This document shows positions 43,684 to 54,912 of a stretch of 64,000 nt of DNA, in pieces (the stretch's first letter is position 1; the number at the start of each line of letters is the position of its first letter). The notes under the pieces were generated by a model. The model was given only the letters and a program-made list of their open reading frames with translations. It was not told the origin of the DNA and did no database searches. The stretch is from Trinickia dabaoshanensis (GTDB lineage: Bacteria > Pseudomonadota > Gammaproteobacteria > Burkholderiales > Burkholderiaceae), in contig NZ_PNYA01000032.1 in the NCBI RefSeq assembly GCF_002879885.1, positions 23,502-87,501 on the forward strand. The letters are read 5' to 3'. The translations under genes and the position numbers were made by a program.

Positions 43684-44784
43684 TCAGGGCGCGCTGGCCG
43701 GAATTTTCGGCGTGGCCACGCTCACGTCGCCGCATTGCGCGCGGTGACGCAATGCATGGTCGATCAAGACCAGTGCCAGCATTGCCTCGGTGATCGGCGT
43801 CGCGCGAATGCCGACGCATGGGTCGTGGCGGCCGAACGTCTCGACGATGGACGGTTGACCTTGCTTGTCGATGGAGCGGCGCGGCGTGCGAATGCTCGAC
43901 GTGGGCTTGATCGCAATCGACACCGTAATGTCCTGGCCGGTCGAAATTCCCCCGAGCACCCCGCCCGCGTGATTACCGACGAACCCCTGCGGCGTCAGTT
44001 CGTCGCCGTGGACCGAGCCACGCTGAGCGACGCTGGCGAACCCGGCACCGATCTCGACGCCCTTCACCGCGTTGATTCCCATCATGGCGTGTGCGATATC
44101 GGCGTCGAGGCGGTCGAACAGCGGTTCACCCCACCCCACCGGCACGCCCGTGGCCACCGTATTGATGCGCGCGCCGATCGAATCGCCGTCCTTACGCAGC
44201 GCGTCCATGTACGCTTCGAGCTCCGGCACGATATCGGCGTTCGGCGCAAAGAACGGATTTTCGCGGACATGCGACCAGTCGACGAACGGAATCTCGATCT
44301 CCCCCAGCGCGCTCATATAGCCGCGCACTTCGACGCCGAACTTCTCGCGCAGCCATTTCTTCGCGACCGCGCCGGCCGCCACCGTGGGCGCCGTGAGCCG
44401 GGCCGACGAACGTCCGCCTCCGCGGTAGTCGCGAATACCGTATTTCTGCCAGTAGGTGTAGTCGGCATGCCCGGGCCGGAACGTCTCGACGATGTTGCCG
44501 TAATCCTTGCTGCGCTGGTCGGTATTGCGGATCAAAAGCGCGATAGGCGCGCCGGTGGTCACGCCTTCGAATACGCCCGAGAGGATCTCCACCTTGTCCT
44601 CTTCCTGGCGCTGCGTCACGTGCCGCGACGTGCCCGGCTTGCGGCGATCGAGCTCGCCTTGGATGTCGGTTTCCGAAAGCGCCATCCCCGGGGGGCAACC
44701 GTCGATCACGCAGCCGATCGCCGGCCCGTGCGACTCGCCGAACGTCGTGACGGTGAAAAGCGTGCCGAGTGTATTGCCGGACAT
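43684..44784 (-). CDS. aroC: Chorismate synthase
   Basis: A 366-residue last enzyme of the shikimate pathway, converting EPSP to chorismate with reduced FMN. Signatures are [18 protein letters not shown] near the start, [20 protein letters not shown] (arginines and histidine of the active site) and [18 protein letters not shown] 44784 ([11 protein letters not shown]) is the family start; the longer open frame is not needed. Confidence 0.97.
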   Translation of the reverse strand: MSGNTLGTLFTVTTFGESHGPAIGCVIDGCPPGMALSETDIQGELDRRKPGTSRHVTQRQEEDKVEILSGVFEGVTTGAPIALLIRNTDQRSKDYGNIVETFRPGHADYTYWQKYGIRDYRGGGRSSARLTAPTVAAGAVAKKWLREKFGVEVRGYMSALGEIEIPFVDWSHVRENPFFAPNADIVPELEAYMDALRKDGDSIGARINTVATGVPVGWGEPLFDRLDADIAHAMMGINAVKGVEIGAGFASVAQRGSVHGDELTPQGFVGNHAGGVLGGISTGQDITVSIAIKPTSSIRTPRRSIDKQGQPSIVETFGRHDPCVGIRATPITEAMLALVLIDHALRHRAQCGDVSVATPKIPASAP

Positions 44785-44905
44785 GAAGGTGGCCTCGAGA
44801 GAATGAATGAGCAAGAAGGGGCAAGGCGATATTATGCCTTGCCCCGCGCCCGCGGCGGGCGCTACCGGGCCAAGCGCGCGCTAGCGCCGGACCGTGTGGC
44901 GCGCG

Positions 44906-46843
44906 CTAGCGCCGGGCGCCGCGCAGTTCGGCCACGATGGCTTGCAGCGCCTCGGGCGTGGCGGCGGTGGGCTCGAGCGGCTCGGCAACGGCCAGCGTGA
45001 GCCGGCTCATGACGCCCTTTCGCAAAGGGCGGGGCCAATGCGCATCGGCATGACGGGAAAACACGCTGCCCCATAGCCCGCGCAGCGCCATCGGCACGAC
45101 GGGAACGGGCGTGCGCTCCAAGATCTGCGTGATGCCGTGGCGGAACGTGTTCATTTCGCCGTCGCGCGTGAGCTTGCCTTCCGGAAAAATGCAGACGAGC
45201 TCACCGTCGGCCAACGCCGCGGCGCAGGCCTCGTAGGCCTTGGCGAGCATCACGGGATCTTCATGCGCCGGCGCGATCGGGATGGCTTTCGCGTGACGAA
45301 ACAACCAGCCGGAGAACGGCGAGCGGAAGATCCGATGATCCATGACGAACCGGATCGGCCGCGGGCTCTCGGCCATGATGACGACGGCGTCGGCATAACT
45401 CACATGATTGCAGACCAGCACCGCCGCGCCTTCCTCGGGAATGCGCTCGGCATGCACGAGCCGAATCCGATAAAACGTATGTACGAGCACCCAAGCCACG
45501 AACCGCAGCAAGAACTCGGGCACCAGCGAGTAGATGTAGCCGGCGACGACGATATTGAGCAATGCCGTGACCGCGAAAATCCCCGGAATGCTCACACCGA
45601 GCGAAGTCAGCCCGATGGCCATCAATGCCGACACGATCATGAAGAAGGCATTGAGAATATTGTTCGCGGCGATGATGCGCGCCCGGTGAGTGCTTTGGCA
45701 GCGGCTTTGGATCAACGCGTACAGCGGGACGCTGTAGAAACCGCCGAACATCGCGAGCAAGAACAGATCGGCGAGGATGCGCCAGTCGCGCGCACGGGCC
45801 AGGAATTCGCCGACACCGATCAACCGCCCCATGGGGGCGTACCCGCGACTTGCCCAGTAGAGGTCGAGCGCGAACACGCTGATGCCGATCGAACCGAGCG
45901 GCACGAGTCCGATTTCGACACGCCGCTTCGAAAGCCGCTCGCACAGCAGCGAGCCCGTTCCGATCCCCAGCGAAAACGTGGCGAGCAGTACCGTGACGAC
46001 ATCGGGATTGGCCGATAGGACATCTTTCGCGTAGTTGAAAAACGACGTGAGAAACGTCGCGCCGACGAACCAGAGCCAGGAAATGCCCAGCAAGCTCAAA
46101 AAGACCGTACGGTTCGTCCGCGCGAGCGCCAAGTTGCGCCAGGTCTCGGTGAAGGGGTTCCAGTTGATCCGCAACTCCGGCTGCGATGCCGGGGAAACAG
46201 GCACACCGCTGGAAATGTAGCGCCCGGCGAGCGCTACGAGCAAACACACGCCGGCCAGCACCCAGGCGCCGTGCTCGGGCGCTCCGGCGGCGGCACCGCC
46301 GATGATCGTGCCGATCAGGATCGCCACGAAAGTGCCCATTTCGACGAGACCGTTGCCGCCGACGAGTTCGCGATCGTCCAGATGCTGCGGCAGATACGCG
46401 TATTTGACCGGCCCGAACAGCGTCGAATGCACGCCCATGAGGAACGTGCACAGGAAAAGCAGTACCGCATGATGCGTGATGAAACCGGCGCCGCCGATCA
46501 GCATCACGACGATTTCGAATGTCTTGACGAAGCGTGTCAGCGTGGCTTTGTCGAATTTGTCGGCGATCTGCCCGGACGTGGCGGACAGCAGCACGAACGG
46601 CAGGATGAAGATGGCGGAAATCAGGAACGCGGCCGTCTTCGGATCGATGCCCGAGAACCGCGCGGCCTGGTAGGTCACGAGCGAGCTGAACCCAACCTTG
46701 AAAACGTTATCGTTCAGCGCGCCGAGAAATTGCGTCCAAAAGAACGGGGCGAATCGCCGCTCGCGAAACAGCGAGAATTGGGAATGGTTTTCGCGCGAGG
46801 CGCGACGCGGCAACGAAGCGGCCGGCAACGGTTGATCACTCAT
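44906..46843 (-). CDS. MFS transporter fused to a PlsC-type acyltransferase
   Basis: A 645-residue inner-membrane protein. The N-terminal part (about 30-430) is an MFS permease like LplT, with RRFAPFFWTQFLGALNDNVFK. The C-terminal part (about 450-640) is a PlsC-like 1-acylglycerol-phosphate acyltransferase with NHVSYAD (HX4D, H480) and CIFPEGKLTRDGEM. It probably flips lysophospholipids inward and re-acylates them. The acyl-ACP synthetase found in the enterobacterial Aas system is absent here. It follows a CBS gene by 4 bases. Confidence 0.93.
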   Translation of the reverse strand: MSDQPLPAASLPRRASRENHSQFSLFRERRFAPFFWTQFLGALNDNVFKVGFSSLVTYQAARFSGIDPKTAAFLISAIFILPFVLLSATSGQIADKFDKATLTRFVKTFEIVVMLIGGAGFITHHAVLLFLCTFLMGVHSTLFGPVKYAYLPQHLDDRELVGGNGLVEMGTFVAILIGTIIGGAAAGAPEHGAWVLAGVCLLVALAGRYISSGVPVSPASQPELRINWNPFTETWRNLALARTNRTVFLSLLGISWLWFVGATFLTSFFNYAKDVLSANPDVVTVLLATFSLGIGTGSLLCERLSKRRVEIGLVPLGSIGISVFALDLYWASRGYAPMGRLIGVGEFLARARDWRILADLFLLAMFGGFYSVPLYALIQSRCQSTHRARIIAANNILNAFFMIVSALMAIGLTSLGVSIPGIFAVTALLNIVVAGYIYSLVPEFLLRFVAWVLVHTFYRIRLVHAERIPEEGAAVLVCNHVSYADAVVIMAESPRPIRFVMDHRIFRSPFSGWLFRHAKAIPIAPAHEDPVMLAKAYEACAAALADGELVCIFPEGKLTRDGEMNTFRHGITQILERTPVPVVPMALRGLWGSVFSRHADAHWPRPLRKGVMSRLTLAVAEPLEPTAATPEALQAIVAELRGARR

Positions 46844-46847
46844 GCGG

Positions 46848-47306
46848 TCAGCGCGTCTCCCTCGATTGCCCTTCCTCGGGCCAATCGCGGATATAGGCCT
46901 TGAGCATGCGGTTTTCGAAGCTCTGCTCCTCCACCACCGCCTTGGCCACGTCGTAGAACGAAATGACGCCCATCAACGTGCGGTTTTCCATCACCGGCAG
47001 ATAGCGCACATGGTGCTCGAGCATGATGCGGCGCACCTCGTTGACGTCCGTTTCGGGCGTACAGGTAATCGGATGGTCGTCCATTACCTTGCGGATCGTG
47101 GCCGTGCCGACGGTGCCGTCGTTCTTCTTCAGCGTCAGGATGATCTCGCGGAATGTCAGCATGCCGACGAGATCGCCGAATTCCATGACGACGAGCGAGC
47201 CGATGTCATGCTCCGCCATCGTATTGACGGCATCGTGCAGCGCCGTGTCGGGCGTGACCGTATACAAAGTATTGCCCTTGACCTTCAGGATGTCGCTGAC
47301 TCTCAT
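46848..47306 (-). CDS. CBS-domain protein
   Basis: A 152-residue protein made of two CBS modules (about 1-60 and 70-135; DTALHDAVNTMAEHDIGSLVVMEFGDLVGMLTFREI, then DVNEVRRIMLEHHVRYLPVMENRTLMGVISFYDVAK). CBS pairs bind adenosyl nucleotides; no catalytic domain is attached. ATG 47306 follows a GGGAGA element. Similar stand-alone proteins are common in this family of bacteria. The function is unproven. Confidence 0.92.
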   Translation of the reverse strand: MRVSDILKVKGNTLYTVTPDTALHDAVNTMAEHDIGSLVVMEFGDLVGMLTFREIILTLKKNDGTVGTATIRKVMDDHPITCTPETDVNEVRRIMLEHHVRYLPVMENRTLMGVISFYDVAKAVVEEQSFENRMLKAYIRDWPEEGQSRETR

Positions 47307-47484
47307 GTCTATCTCCCGGTGATGCTTGAGTGGATCGGTCGATGCTAGCGGAAAGGCTTCTAAAAGGAAAGCGAGGCGCCCATCGGCCGGACGGCCGGCG
47401 AGGCATGCTTCGAGCCGATCCGGCACCAGCCGATGTTACGATGGCCGCCACCGCCACCTTTGCCGGGTTCGCCCGGCCGACGAC

Positions 47485-48813
47485 ATGTCCGCCAACCGCT
47501 TCGACACGCTCGCGCTGCACGCCGGCGCGGCCCCCGATCCCGCCACGGGCGCGCGCGCCACGCCAATCTACCAAAGCACCGCGTTCGTCTTTCGCGATGC
47601 CGACCACGCGGCCGCCCTATTCAACATGGAACGGGCGGGCCACGTCTATTCGCGCATTTCGAATCCGACCGTCGCCGTTTTCGAGGAGCGCGTCGCGGCG
47701 CTCGAGAACGGGGTGGGCGCGATCGGCACCGCGAGCGGTCAAGCTGCCCTGCACTTGGCCATCGTCACCCTGATGGGCGCCGGCTCGCACATCGTCGCCT
47801 CCAGCGCTTTGTACGGCGGCTCGCATAATTTCCTGCATTACACGCTACGCCGCTTCGGCATCGAAACGACGTTCGTCGCGCCGCGCGACCTGGACGCATG
47901 GCGCGCGGCGGTGCGCCCGAACACGCGCCTTTTCCTCGGCGAAACGCTCGGCAATCCGAATCTGGACGTGCTCGACATCGAGGCGCTCGCGCAAATCGCG
48001 CACGCCCATGCCGTCCCGCTGCTCGTCGATTCCACGTTCACCACGCCGTATCTCATTAAGCCGTTCGAGCACGGCGCCGACTTCGTCTATCACTCGGCCA
48101 CCAAATTTCTCGGCGGCCATGGCACGACGATCGGCGGCGTGCTGGTGGATGGCGGCACCTTCGATTTCGCGGCGTCCGGCCGGTTTCCCGAATTCACCGA
48201 ACCGTACGACGGTTTTCACGGCATGGTCTTCGCCGAGGAAAGCACCGTCGCGCCGTTCCTGCTGCGCGCCCGCCGCGAAGGCCTGCGCGATTTCGGCGCG
48301 TGCCTGCACCCGCAAGCCGCCTGGCAGTTGCTGCAAGGCATCGAGACCTTGCCTCTGCGGATGGAGCGGCACGTCGCCAATACGCGCAAAATCGTCGAAT
48401 TCCTCGTAGGCCATGCGGGTGTCGAATCGGTTGCGTATCCCGAACTCGACTCGCACCCCGACCACGCGCTGGCCATGCGCCTGCTGCCGCGCGGCGCCGG
48501 CGCCGTGGTCAGCTTCAATCTGCGCGGCGATCGCGCGGCGGGCCGCCGCTTCATCGAAGCGTTGACGCTGTTTTCGCACCTCGCCAACGTAGGCGATGCG
48601 CGCTCGCTCGTCATCCATCCGGCCTCGACCACGCATTTCCGCATGGATGCCGCCGCCCTGGCCGCGGCAGGCATTGCCGAGGGGACGATCCGTCTGTCGA
48701 TCGGCCTCGAAGACCCCGACGATCTCATCGACGACCTGAAACGCGCGCTGAAAGCGGCAGGTAAGACCACGGCGAAGCCGGTCCCGAGCGCGCCGTCGAA
48801 GGAGCAGCCGTGA
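47485..48813 (+). CDS. O-acetylhomoserine sulfhydrylase (Cys/Met metabolism PLP enzyme)
   Basis: A 442-residue PLP enzyme of the gamma family with the cofactor lysine in VYHSATKFLGGHGT and the pocket residues YSRISNPTVAVFEERVAALE. The long central segment PEFTEPYDGFHGMVFAEES distinguishes the MetY type. It makes homocysteine from O-acetylhomoserine and sulfide, or uses O-succinylhomoserine as MetZ does, and sequence alone cannot separate these. ATG 47485 chosen. Its stop overlaps the downstream hydrolase start (GTGA). Confidence 0.92.
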   Translation: MSANRFDTLALHAGAAPDPATGARATPIYQSTAFVFRDADHAAALFNMERAGHVYSRISNPTVAVFEERVAALENGVGAIGTASGQAALHLAIVTLMGAGSHIVASSALYGGSHNFLHYTLRRFGIETTFVAPRDLDAWRAAVRPNTRLFLGETLGNPNLDVLDIEALAQIAHAHAVPLLVDSTFTTPYLIKPFEHGADFVYHSATKFLGGHGTTIGGVLVDGGTFDFAASGRFPEFTEPYDGFHGMVFAEESTVAPFLLRARREGLRDFGACLHPQAAWQLLQGIETLPLRMERHVANTRKIVEFLVGHAGVESVAYPELDSHPDHALAMRLLPRGAGAVVSFNLRGDRAAGRRFIEALTLFSHLANVGDARSLVIHPASTTHFRMDAAALAAAGIAEGTIRLSIGLEDPDDLIDDLKRALKAAGKTTAKPVPSAPSKEQP

Positions 48814-49646
48814 ACCTGACCGTCCAAGGCAAAATCGCCTATGCGTACACCGGCGGCAAGCGCTTCGACGCGGCGCTGCCGACCGCCGTCTTCATCCACG
48901 GCGCTCAGCACGACCACAGCGTTTGGGCACTGCAAAGCCGATACTTCGCCCATCACGGCTGGAACGTATTGGCGCTCGATCTGCCCGGCCACTGCCGCAG
49001 CGAAGGGCCCGCCAAGACGACGATCGAGGCGCTCGCCGATTGGCTCGCACAGGTGCTCGATGCGGCCGGGGCCGAACGTGCGCTGGTAATCGGACACAGT
49101 ATGGGCTCGCTCGTGGCGCTCGACTTCGCCGGCCGCTATCCCGAGCGCGCGCTCGGCGCCGCGCTCGTGGCGAGCGCCGTGCCCATGGCCGTCTCGGACG
49201 CCCTACTCGACGCCGCCCTCAATCGCGAGCCCGAGGCGATCGATCTCGTCAATCGATGGTCGCATTCGAGCATTGCGGCCAAACCGTCGTGCCCCGGTCC
49301 GGGCTTTTGGCTGCATGGCGTAAACCAACGGTTGATGGAACGGGTCGCGGCTCGCGGCGAGCCGAGGCTATTCCATACCGATTTCGCCGCCTGCAACAGC
49401 TACGCGGCAGGTTTGGAGCGCGCCGCGCAAGTGCGCTGCCCGGTGCGGCTCGTGCTTGGCGCGAAGGACATGATGACCCCGGCACGGGCCACGCGCGCCC
49501 TGGTCGATACCTTGAAAGGGGCGGGAGCGGCGGTGGATGTCGTGACCCTCGATGCGGGACATGCGTTGATGAGCGAGCAGCCCGACGCCACGCTCGATGC
49601 GCTTTACGCGTTTGCCGGCAAGGCCGCCGCGGCACAAGAGGCCTGA
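48810..49646 (+). CDS. Alpha/beta hydrolase coupled to the sulfhydrylase
   Basis: A 278-residue hydrolase starting at GTG 48810. Motifs are AVFIHGAQHDHSVWALQ, nucleophile VIGHSMGSLVALDFAGRYPE (serine in GHSMG), and the late acid and histidine (LGAKDMMTPARATR, DAGHALMSEQPD). Its 4-base overlap with the sulfhydrylase gene implies a shared task, but the substrate is unknown. It could be an esterase/thioesterase or a homoserine-ester-related hydrolase. Confidence 0.9.
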   Translation: MNLTVQGKIAYAYTGGKRFDAALPTAVFIHGAQHDHSVWALQSRYFAHHGWNVLALDLPGHCRSEGPAKTTIEALADWLAQVLDAAGAERALVIGHSMGSLVALDFAGRYPERALGAALVASAVPMAVSDALLDAALNREPEAIDLVNRWSHSSIAAKPSCPGPGFWLHGVNQRLMERVAARGEPRLFHTDFAACNSYAAGLERAAQVRCPVRLVLGAKDMMTPARATRALVDTLKGAGAAVDVVTLDAGHALMSEQPDATLDALYAFAGKAAAAQEA

Positions 49647-49786
49647 CGACACGCGTGGGCCGGTGCGGGAGCGACTCGGCCGGACGGCCGGGTTGCGCCT
49701 GCGCGGCAATCGCCCGACAATGGATCTCGTCGGCGCGCATGCCAGGGAAGTCGGCGTGTGCGCCATCGGCGCAAACGGAGGAAGCG

Positions 49787-50107
49787 ATGACTCACGGCGC
49801 TCATACGGCCCATTTCGCGAGTTTCAGCGAGTTCTACCCCTTTTATCTCGGCGAGCATCGAAATACGGCCTGCCGCCGGCTGCACTTCGTGGGCTCCCTC
49901 GGCGTGATCGGATGCCTAGCGATGGCTGTCGCCACGGGCGGCTGGCTCTGGCTGCCGGCTGCGCTCGTGTGCGGCTACGGCTTTGCCTGGGTCGGCCACT
50001 TCGTCTTCGAGAAGAACCGCCCCGCCACGTTCCGGCATCCGCTTTACAGCTTGATGGGCGATTGGGTGATGTTCAAAGACATTTGCGTCGGCAAAATCCC
50101 GCTATAG
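49787..50107 (+). CDS. Mpo1-like protein (DUF962)
   Basis: A 106-residue membrane protein with the DUF962 start FASFSEFYPFYLGEHRNTACRRLHFVGS and two hydrophobic helices (SLGVIGCLAMAVATGGWLWLPAALV). It has the tail GHFVFEKNRPATFRHPLYSLMGDWVMFKD. Yeast Mpo1 of this family is a 2-hydroxy-fatty-acid dioxygenase; His/Glu residues in HRN and GHF are compatible. ATG 49787 has AGGAAG upstream. It lies 140 bases after the hydrolase, on the same strand. Confidence 0.92.
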   Translation: MTHGAHTAHFASFSEFYPFYLGEHRNTACRRLHFVGSLGVIGCLAMAVATGGWLWLPAALVCGYGFAWVGHFVFEKNRPATFRHPLYSLMGDWVMFKDICVGKIPL

Positions 50108-50115
50108 GGGACGCG

Positions 50116-51417
50116 CTAGGCCGGCTGATGCGGCCACGGTGCCCGCACCGGCTGACCGTCGCGCCCGAGCGGCTCGCGCTCGTTGCGGGCCGCCACTAGC
50201 GTCGCGATCGTCAGCTCGAGCTTCGGATTGTGCAGTGCATCGAGCAGTAGCGCGGTATCGACGCGCGTCGAATCGAGCCGCAACTGGTATTCGAGTTCGC
50301 CCCGATCGATAACGAATATATCGAATAAGCGTCCCACGGTAATCTGCGTCGGGTTCGCGATCAGCACGAAACGTAGCTCGGAGTCGTCCGCGAGCCGCGT
50401 CACCCACTCGCGCCGCGCAAGCTTGCCCAAGAGCCGCGTAACCGTATCGATATCGCAGCGAAGCATGCGAGCAAGCTCCATCGGCGTGCGGCCGGGCTGT
50501 CCCGCCTCACGGGCTTCGTCCAGCCGAACGAGCAACTCCAGCGCATCGAGCAAGTCGCTGCCCGCGTAGTGGCGCCGATGAAACTGCCCCACGCGAATCG
50601 CGGGCAACGCCGAAACGAACGTCGCCCCGGCAAGCGTGATGAACCAGCACAGATACACCCAGAGCAGGAACATCGGCACGAGCGCGAAAGCGCCGTATAC
50701 CGCGGTGTAGGTCGGTATCCGCCGCACGTAGAAGCCGAAGCCGCGCTTGGCGAATTCGAAGGCGATCGCGGCCAGCAGCCCGCCCACCACGGCGTCGCGC
50801 CACTGCACCGCGCAATTGGGCAGGTACACGTAAAGCAGCGCGAAAGCGAGCGCGGTCAGCGGCAACGCGGCGCCGGTCAGCGCCCATTCCAGCAATGAAG
50901 GTACGTACCCACCGGCGAGTACGCTGGAGCGGGCGAACAGATAAGACGAGATCGACAAACTCACGCCGATCAGGAGCGGGCCGAGCGTCACGATCGCCCA
51001 ATACACGAGCACGCGCTGCGCGAGCGGACGCGGCTTGGCCACGCGCCAGATCACGTTGAAGGCCGATTCGACCGTCATCATCGTCATGACCGAGGTGACG
51101 AACAGCACGATCATGCCGGCTGTCGTCAGCCCTTTCGCCTTCGAGGCGAACTCGTTCAGATACTTGAAGATCTGACTGTTGATCTGATCGGGCATCAAAT
51201 GCTGCGCGAGGAACGTCTGCAGCGACGCCTGGAACTGGGCAAAGATCGGAAACGCCGTGAACAGCGCGAACGCAACCGTCGCGAGCGGGACGATCGCGAG
51301 CATCGTGGTGAACGTGAGGCTTCCCGCGACTTGCGCGATGCGGTCCTCACGGCTGCGCTTCACGGCAAAGCGCCCCAGACGTTTGAGCGTGTCCAATTCG
51401 GAGCTGAGCGTCCGCAA
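50116..51417 (-). CDS. YihY/BrkB-family membrane protein
   Basis: A 433-residue protein. Residues about 20-310 carry six hydrophobic helices and family motifs (QVAGSLTFTTMLAIVPLATVAFALFTAFP, FNVIWRV, RRIPTYTAVYGAFALVPMFLLWVYLCW). The C-terminal 140 residues are cytoplasmic and include a helix-turn-helix-like LARMLRCDIDTVTRLLGKLARREWV. The family is misnamed as RNase BN and its true function is unknown. The start is TTG at 51417 with AGGAGAA ahead. Confidence 0.9.
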   Translation of the reverse strand: MRTLSSELDTLKRLGRFAVKRSREDRIAQVAGSLTFTTMLAIVPLATVAFALFTAFPIFAQFQASLQTFLAQHLMPDQINSQIFKYLNEFASKAKGLTTAGMIVLFVTSVMTMMTVESAFNVIWRVAKPRPLAQRVLVYWAIVTLGPLLIGVSLSISSYLFARSSVLAGGYVPSLLEWALTGAALPLTALAFALLYVYLPNCAVQWRDAVVGGLLAAIAFEFAKRGFGFYVRRIPTYTAVYGAFALVPMFLLWVYLCWFITLAGATFVSALPAIRVGQFHRRHYAGSDLLDALELLVRLDEAREAGQPGRTPMELARMLRCDIDTVTRLLGKLARREWVTRLADDSELRFVLIANPTQITVGRLFDIFVIDRGELEYQLRLDSTRVDTALLLDALHNPKLELTIATLVAARNEREPLGRDGQPVRAPWPHQPA

Positions 51418-51486
51418 GAATCGTTCTCCTGATAGTTCGACGGCGGCGTGGGCCGGCGGCTAGCGGCCGGCGTGCCCCTATAATAA

Positions 51487-52526
<1,040 letters not shown>

Positions 52527-52541
52527 CTACAAACGTTCATC

Positions 52542-53978
52542 ATGACCGACACCCTATCGCCTACCCTCACCGCGTTCGTCAGCGCTTGCCGCGATGCCAT
52601 CGGCGCCGCGCATGTGCTCACGGAGCCGCACGATACCGCGCCCTTTTTGACGGATTGGCGGCGCCGCTACACCGGCGCCGCCTGCGCCGTGCTACGCCCG
52701 GGCACGACGCAGGAAGTCGCCGCGATCGTTGCACTCGCCAACGCGCATCGTGTCGCACTGGTGCCGCAAGGCGGCAACACGGGGCTCGCGGGCGGCGCGA
52801 CGCCGGATGCGAGCGGAAGCCAGGCCGTCGTGAGCCTTGCGCGGCTAAACCGCGTCCGCGCGATCGATGCCCACAACAATACGATCACCGTCGAAGCAGG
52901 CGTCGTTCTAGCCGAAGTGCAAAATCACGCACGCGCGGCCGACCGGCTGTTTCCGCTGAGCCTCGCCGCCGAGGGCAGTTGCACGATCGGCGGTAACCTC
53001 GCGACGAACGCGGGCGGCACGGCGGTCCTTCGGTACGGCAATACGCGAGAGTTGTGCCTCGGCCTGGAAGTCGTCACGCCGCAAGGGGAAATCTGGGATG
53101 GGCTGCGTGCGCTGCGCAAGGACAACACGGGCTACGATTTGCGCGATTTGTACATTGGCGCCGAGGGCACGCTCGGCATCATTACCGCGGCCGTGATGAA
53201 GCTTTACCCATTGCCGGCGGCGAGTGTCACGGCGCTGGCCGCCCTCGCCTCGCCGCACGCCGCCTTGGATTTTCTCGCATTGGCGCACCGCTACGCGGGC
53301 CCGCTGCTGACGGGCTTCGAACTGATGTCCGATTTTTGCCTGCAGCTAGTGGGCAAGCACTTCCCGCAAATGCGTTATCCGTTCGGCGAACGGCACGCGC
53401 AGGTCGTGCTGCTCGAGCTCTCCGACAACGAAAGCGAAGCGCACGCGCGCGCGCTGTTCGAACAGTTGATGCAAGAAGCGCTCGAATCGGGCCTCGTCGA
53501 GGATGCCGTCGTGGCCGAAAACCTCGCGCAATCGCGCGCGTTCTGGGACCTGCGCGAGCATATCCCGCTCGCGCAGGCCGAGGAAGGCTTGAACGTCAAA
53601 CATGACATCGCGGTGCCGATTTCGAGCATCGGCACGTTCATCGAGCAGACCGACGCGGCCATCGCGCAAGCGATACCGGGCGCCCGCATGGTCACGTTCG
53701 GCCACCTCGGCGACGGCAACCTCCATTACAACTTGCAAGCCCCCGAAGGCGACGACGCGCCGGCGTTTCTCGCGCGTTATCAAGCGCAATTGAACCGCAT
53801 CGTCTACGACAGCGTTCATCGCCATCGCGGCACGCTCAGCGCCGAGCACGGTATCGGACAATTGAAAGTCGACGATGCGGCGCACTACAAGTCGCCGGTC
53901 GAGATGGCAATCATGCGCACGCTGAAGGCCGCGCTCGATCCGCTCGGCCTGATGAACCCGGGCAAAGTGCTACGCTAA
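52542..53978 (+). CDS. FAD-linked oxidoreductase (D-2-hydroxyacid dehydrogenase type)
   Basis: A 478-residue protein of the GlcD/D-lactate/D-2-hydroxyglutarate dehydrogenase class. The PCMH FAD-binding domain is at about 45-220 (VALVPQGGNTGLAGGATPD, IGGNLATNAGGTAVLRYGNTRE, LYIGAEGTLGIIT). The C-terminal cap ends FGHLGDGNLHYN, SAEHGIGQLKVDD and LMNPGKVL. The precise substrate cannot be told from the sequence. It lies 15 bases after DUF2069. Confidence 0.93.
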   Translation: MTDTLSPTLTAFVSACRDAIGAAHVLTEPHDTAPFLTDWRRRYTGAACAVLRPGTTQEVAAIVALANAHRVALVPQGGNTGLAGGATPDASGSQAVVSLARLNRVRAIDAHNNTITVEAGVVLAEVQNHARAADRLFPLSLAAEGSCTIGGNLATNAGGTAVLRYGNTRELCLGLEVVTPQGEIWDGLRALRKDNTGYDLRDLYIGAEGTLGIITAAVMKLYPLPAASVTALAALASPHAALDFLALAHRYAGPLLTGFELMSDFCLQLVGKHFPQMRYPFGERHAQVVLLELSDNESEAHARALFEQLMQEALESGLVEDAVVAENLAQSRAFWDLREHIPLAQAEEGLNVKHDIAVPISSIGTFIEQTDAAIAQAIPGARMVTFGHLGDGNLHYNLQAPEGDDAPAFLARYQAQLNRIVYDSVHRHRGTLSAEHGIGQLKVDDAAHYKSPVEMAIMRTLKAALDPLGLMNPGKVLR

Positions 53979-54058
53979 GCATCATCGACGGGCCGTGCGC
54001 CATAGCGGGCGCCGCGGCCCATTCCCTCACCGAGTCAGATCGCGCCAACGGGTGCCTC

Positions 54059-54883
54059 GTGAAAATCCGCGTGTTGTCCGACCTGCACCTCGAGTGCGAC
54101 GAGCCGGAAGTCATTCCCCATGCCGATGCCGACTTGATCGTGTTGGCCGGCGATATCCACAACCATGCCGAAGGCATCCGCTGGGCTGCCGAAACGTTCG
54201 GCACCCATGCGCCTGTCGTCTATGTGCCCGGCAATCACGAGTATTACGACGGCGAGTTCGGCGCGCTCGAAGTCGCCATGCGCGATGCGGCGGCGAGCGT
54301 CGATCGGGTCCACTACCTGAACAACGAGACGCTGGTCGATCCCGACGGCCGTTGGCGAGTGCTCGGCACGACGCTATGGACCGACTTCGAATTGTTCGGC
54401 TCGAACGAGGAAGCCGTCGCAGCCGCGATCGCCGCCGCGCAAAAGGTGATGCTCGATTTCCGCGGACCGATCCAAGTGACCTGGCCGTCCGGCGTTCCGG
54501 GCTCGTCTGCACAGGCCAACGCCCCGCGCCTGTTCGAGCCGGCCGATACGCTGGCGATGCATCGCCATGCGCGCGACTGGCTCGCGCGCGAGCTGGCACG
54601 GCCGTTCGGCGGCAAGACGATCGTCGTCACCCACCATGCGCCGCATCGCGCGAGCCTTGCGCCACGCTACGCGGGCGACCTCGCATCGGCCGGATTTATC
54701 AGCCACATAGCCGAGCTCGTCGGGCCGCCTGTCGACCTATGGATTCATGGTCACACGCATACGCCGTTCGATTACGAGGCAAACGGCACGCGCGTCGTCT
54801 GCAACCCGCGCGGCTATGTGGACCGCCGCCGCAATCGGCTCGAGAATCCGCTATTTGCTTGGGACAAAATCGTCGATCTCTAA
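54059..54883 (+). CDS. Metallophosphoesterase
   Basis: A 274-residue calcineurin-like phosphoesterase. Metal-binding motifs are all present: LSDLHLE (D8, H10), LAGDIHN, YVPGNHEYYDG, VVTHHAP and HGHTHTPFDYEANGTRVVCNPRGY. It hydrolyses a phosphoester whose identity is unknown. The start is GTG at 54059; no stronger Shine-Dalgarno-supported ATG lies nearby. It is 80 bases after the FAD enzyme and converges on the histidine kinase gene. Confidence 0.91.
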   Translation: MKIRVLSDLHLECDEPEVIPHADADLIVLAGDIHNHAEGIRWAAETFGTHAPVVYVPGNHEYYDGEFGALEVAMRDAAASVDRVHYLNNETLVDPDGRWRVLGTTLWTDFELFGSNEEAVAAAIAAAQKVMLDFRGPIQVTWPSGVPGSSAQANAPRLFEPADTLAMHRHARDWLARELARPFGGKTIVVTHHAPHRASLAPRYAGDLASAGFISHIAELVGPPVDLWIHGHTHTPFDYEANGTRVVCNPRGYVDRRRNRLENPLFAWDKIVDL

Positions 54884-54912
54884 TGCCAAAGCTTCGCTCG
54901 CGCGAACGAACG

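Noticed and set aside
48923..49786. A long plus-strand frame running into the DUF962 gene
   Set aside because: It is the shifted frame of the alpha/beta hydrolase. The real DUF962 gene starts at ATG 49787 with a Shine-Dalgarno.
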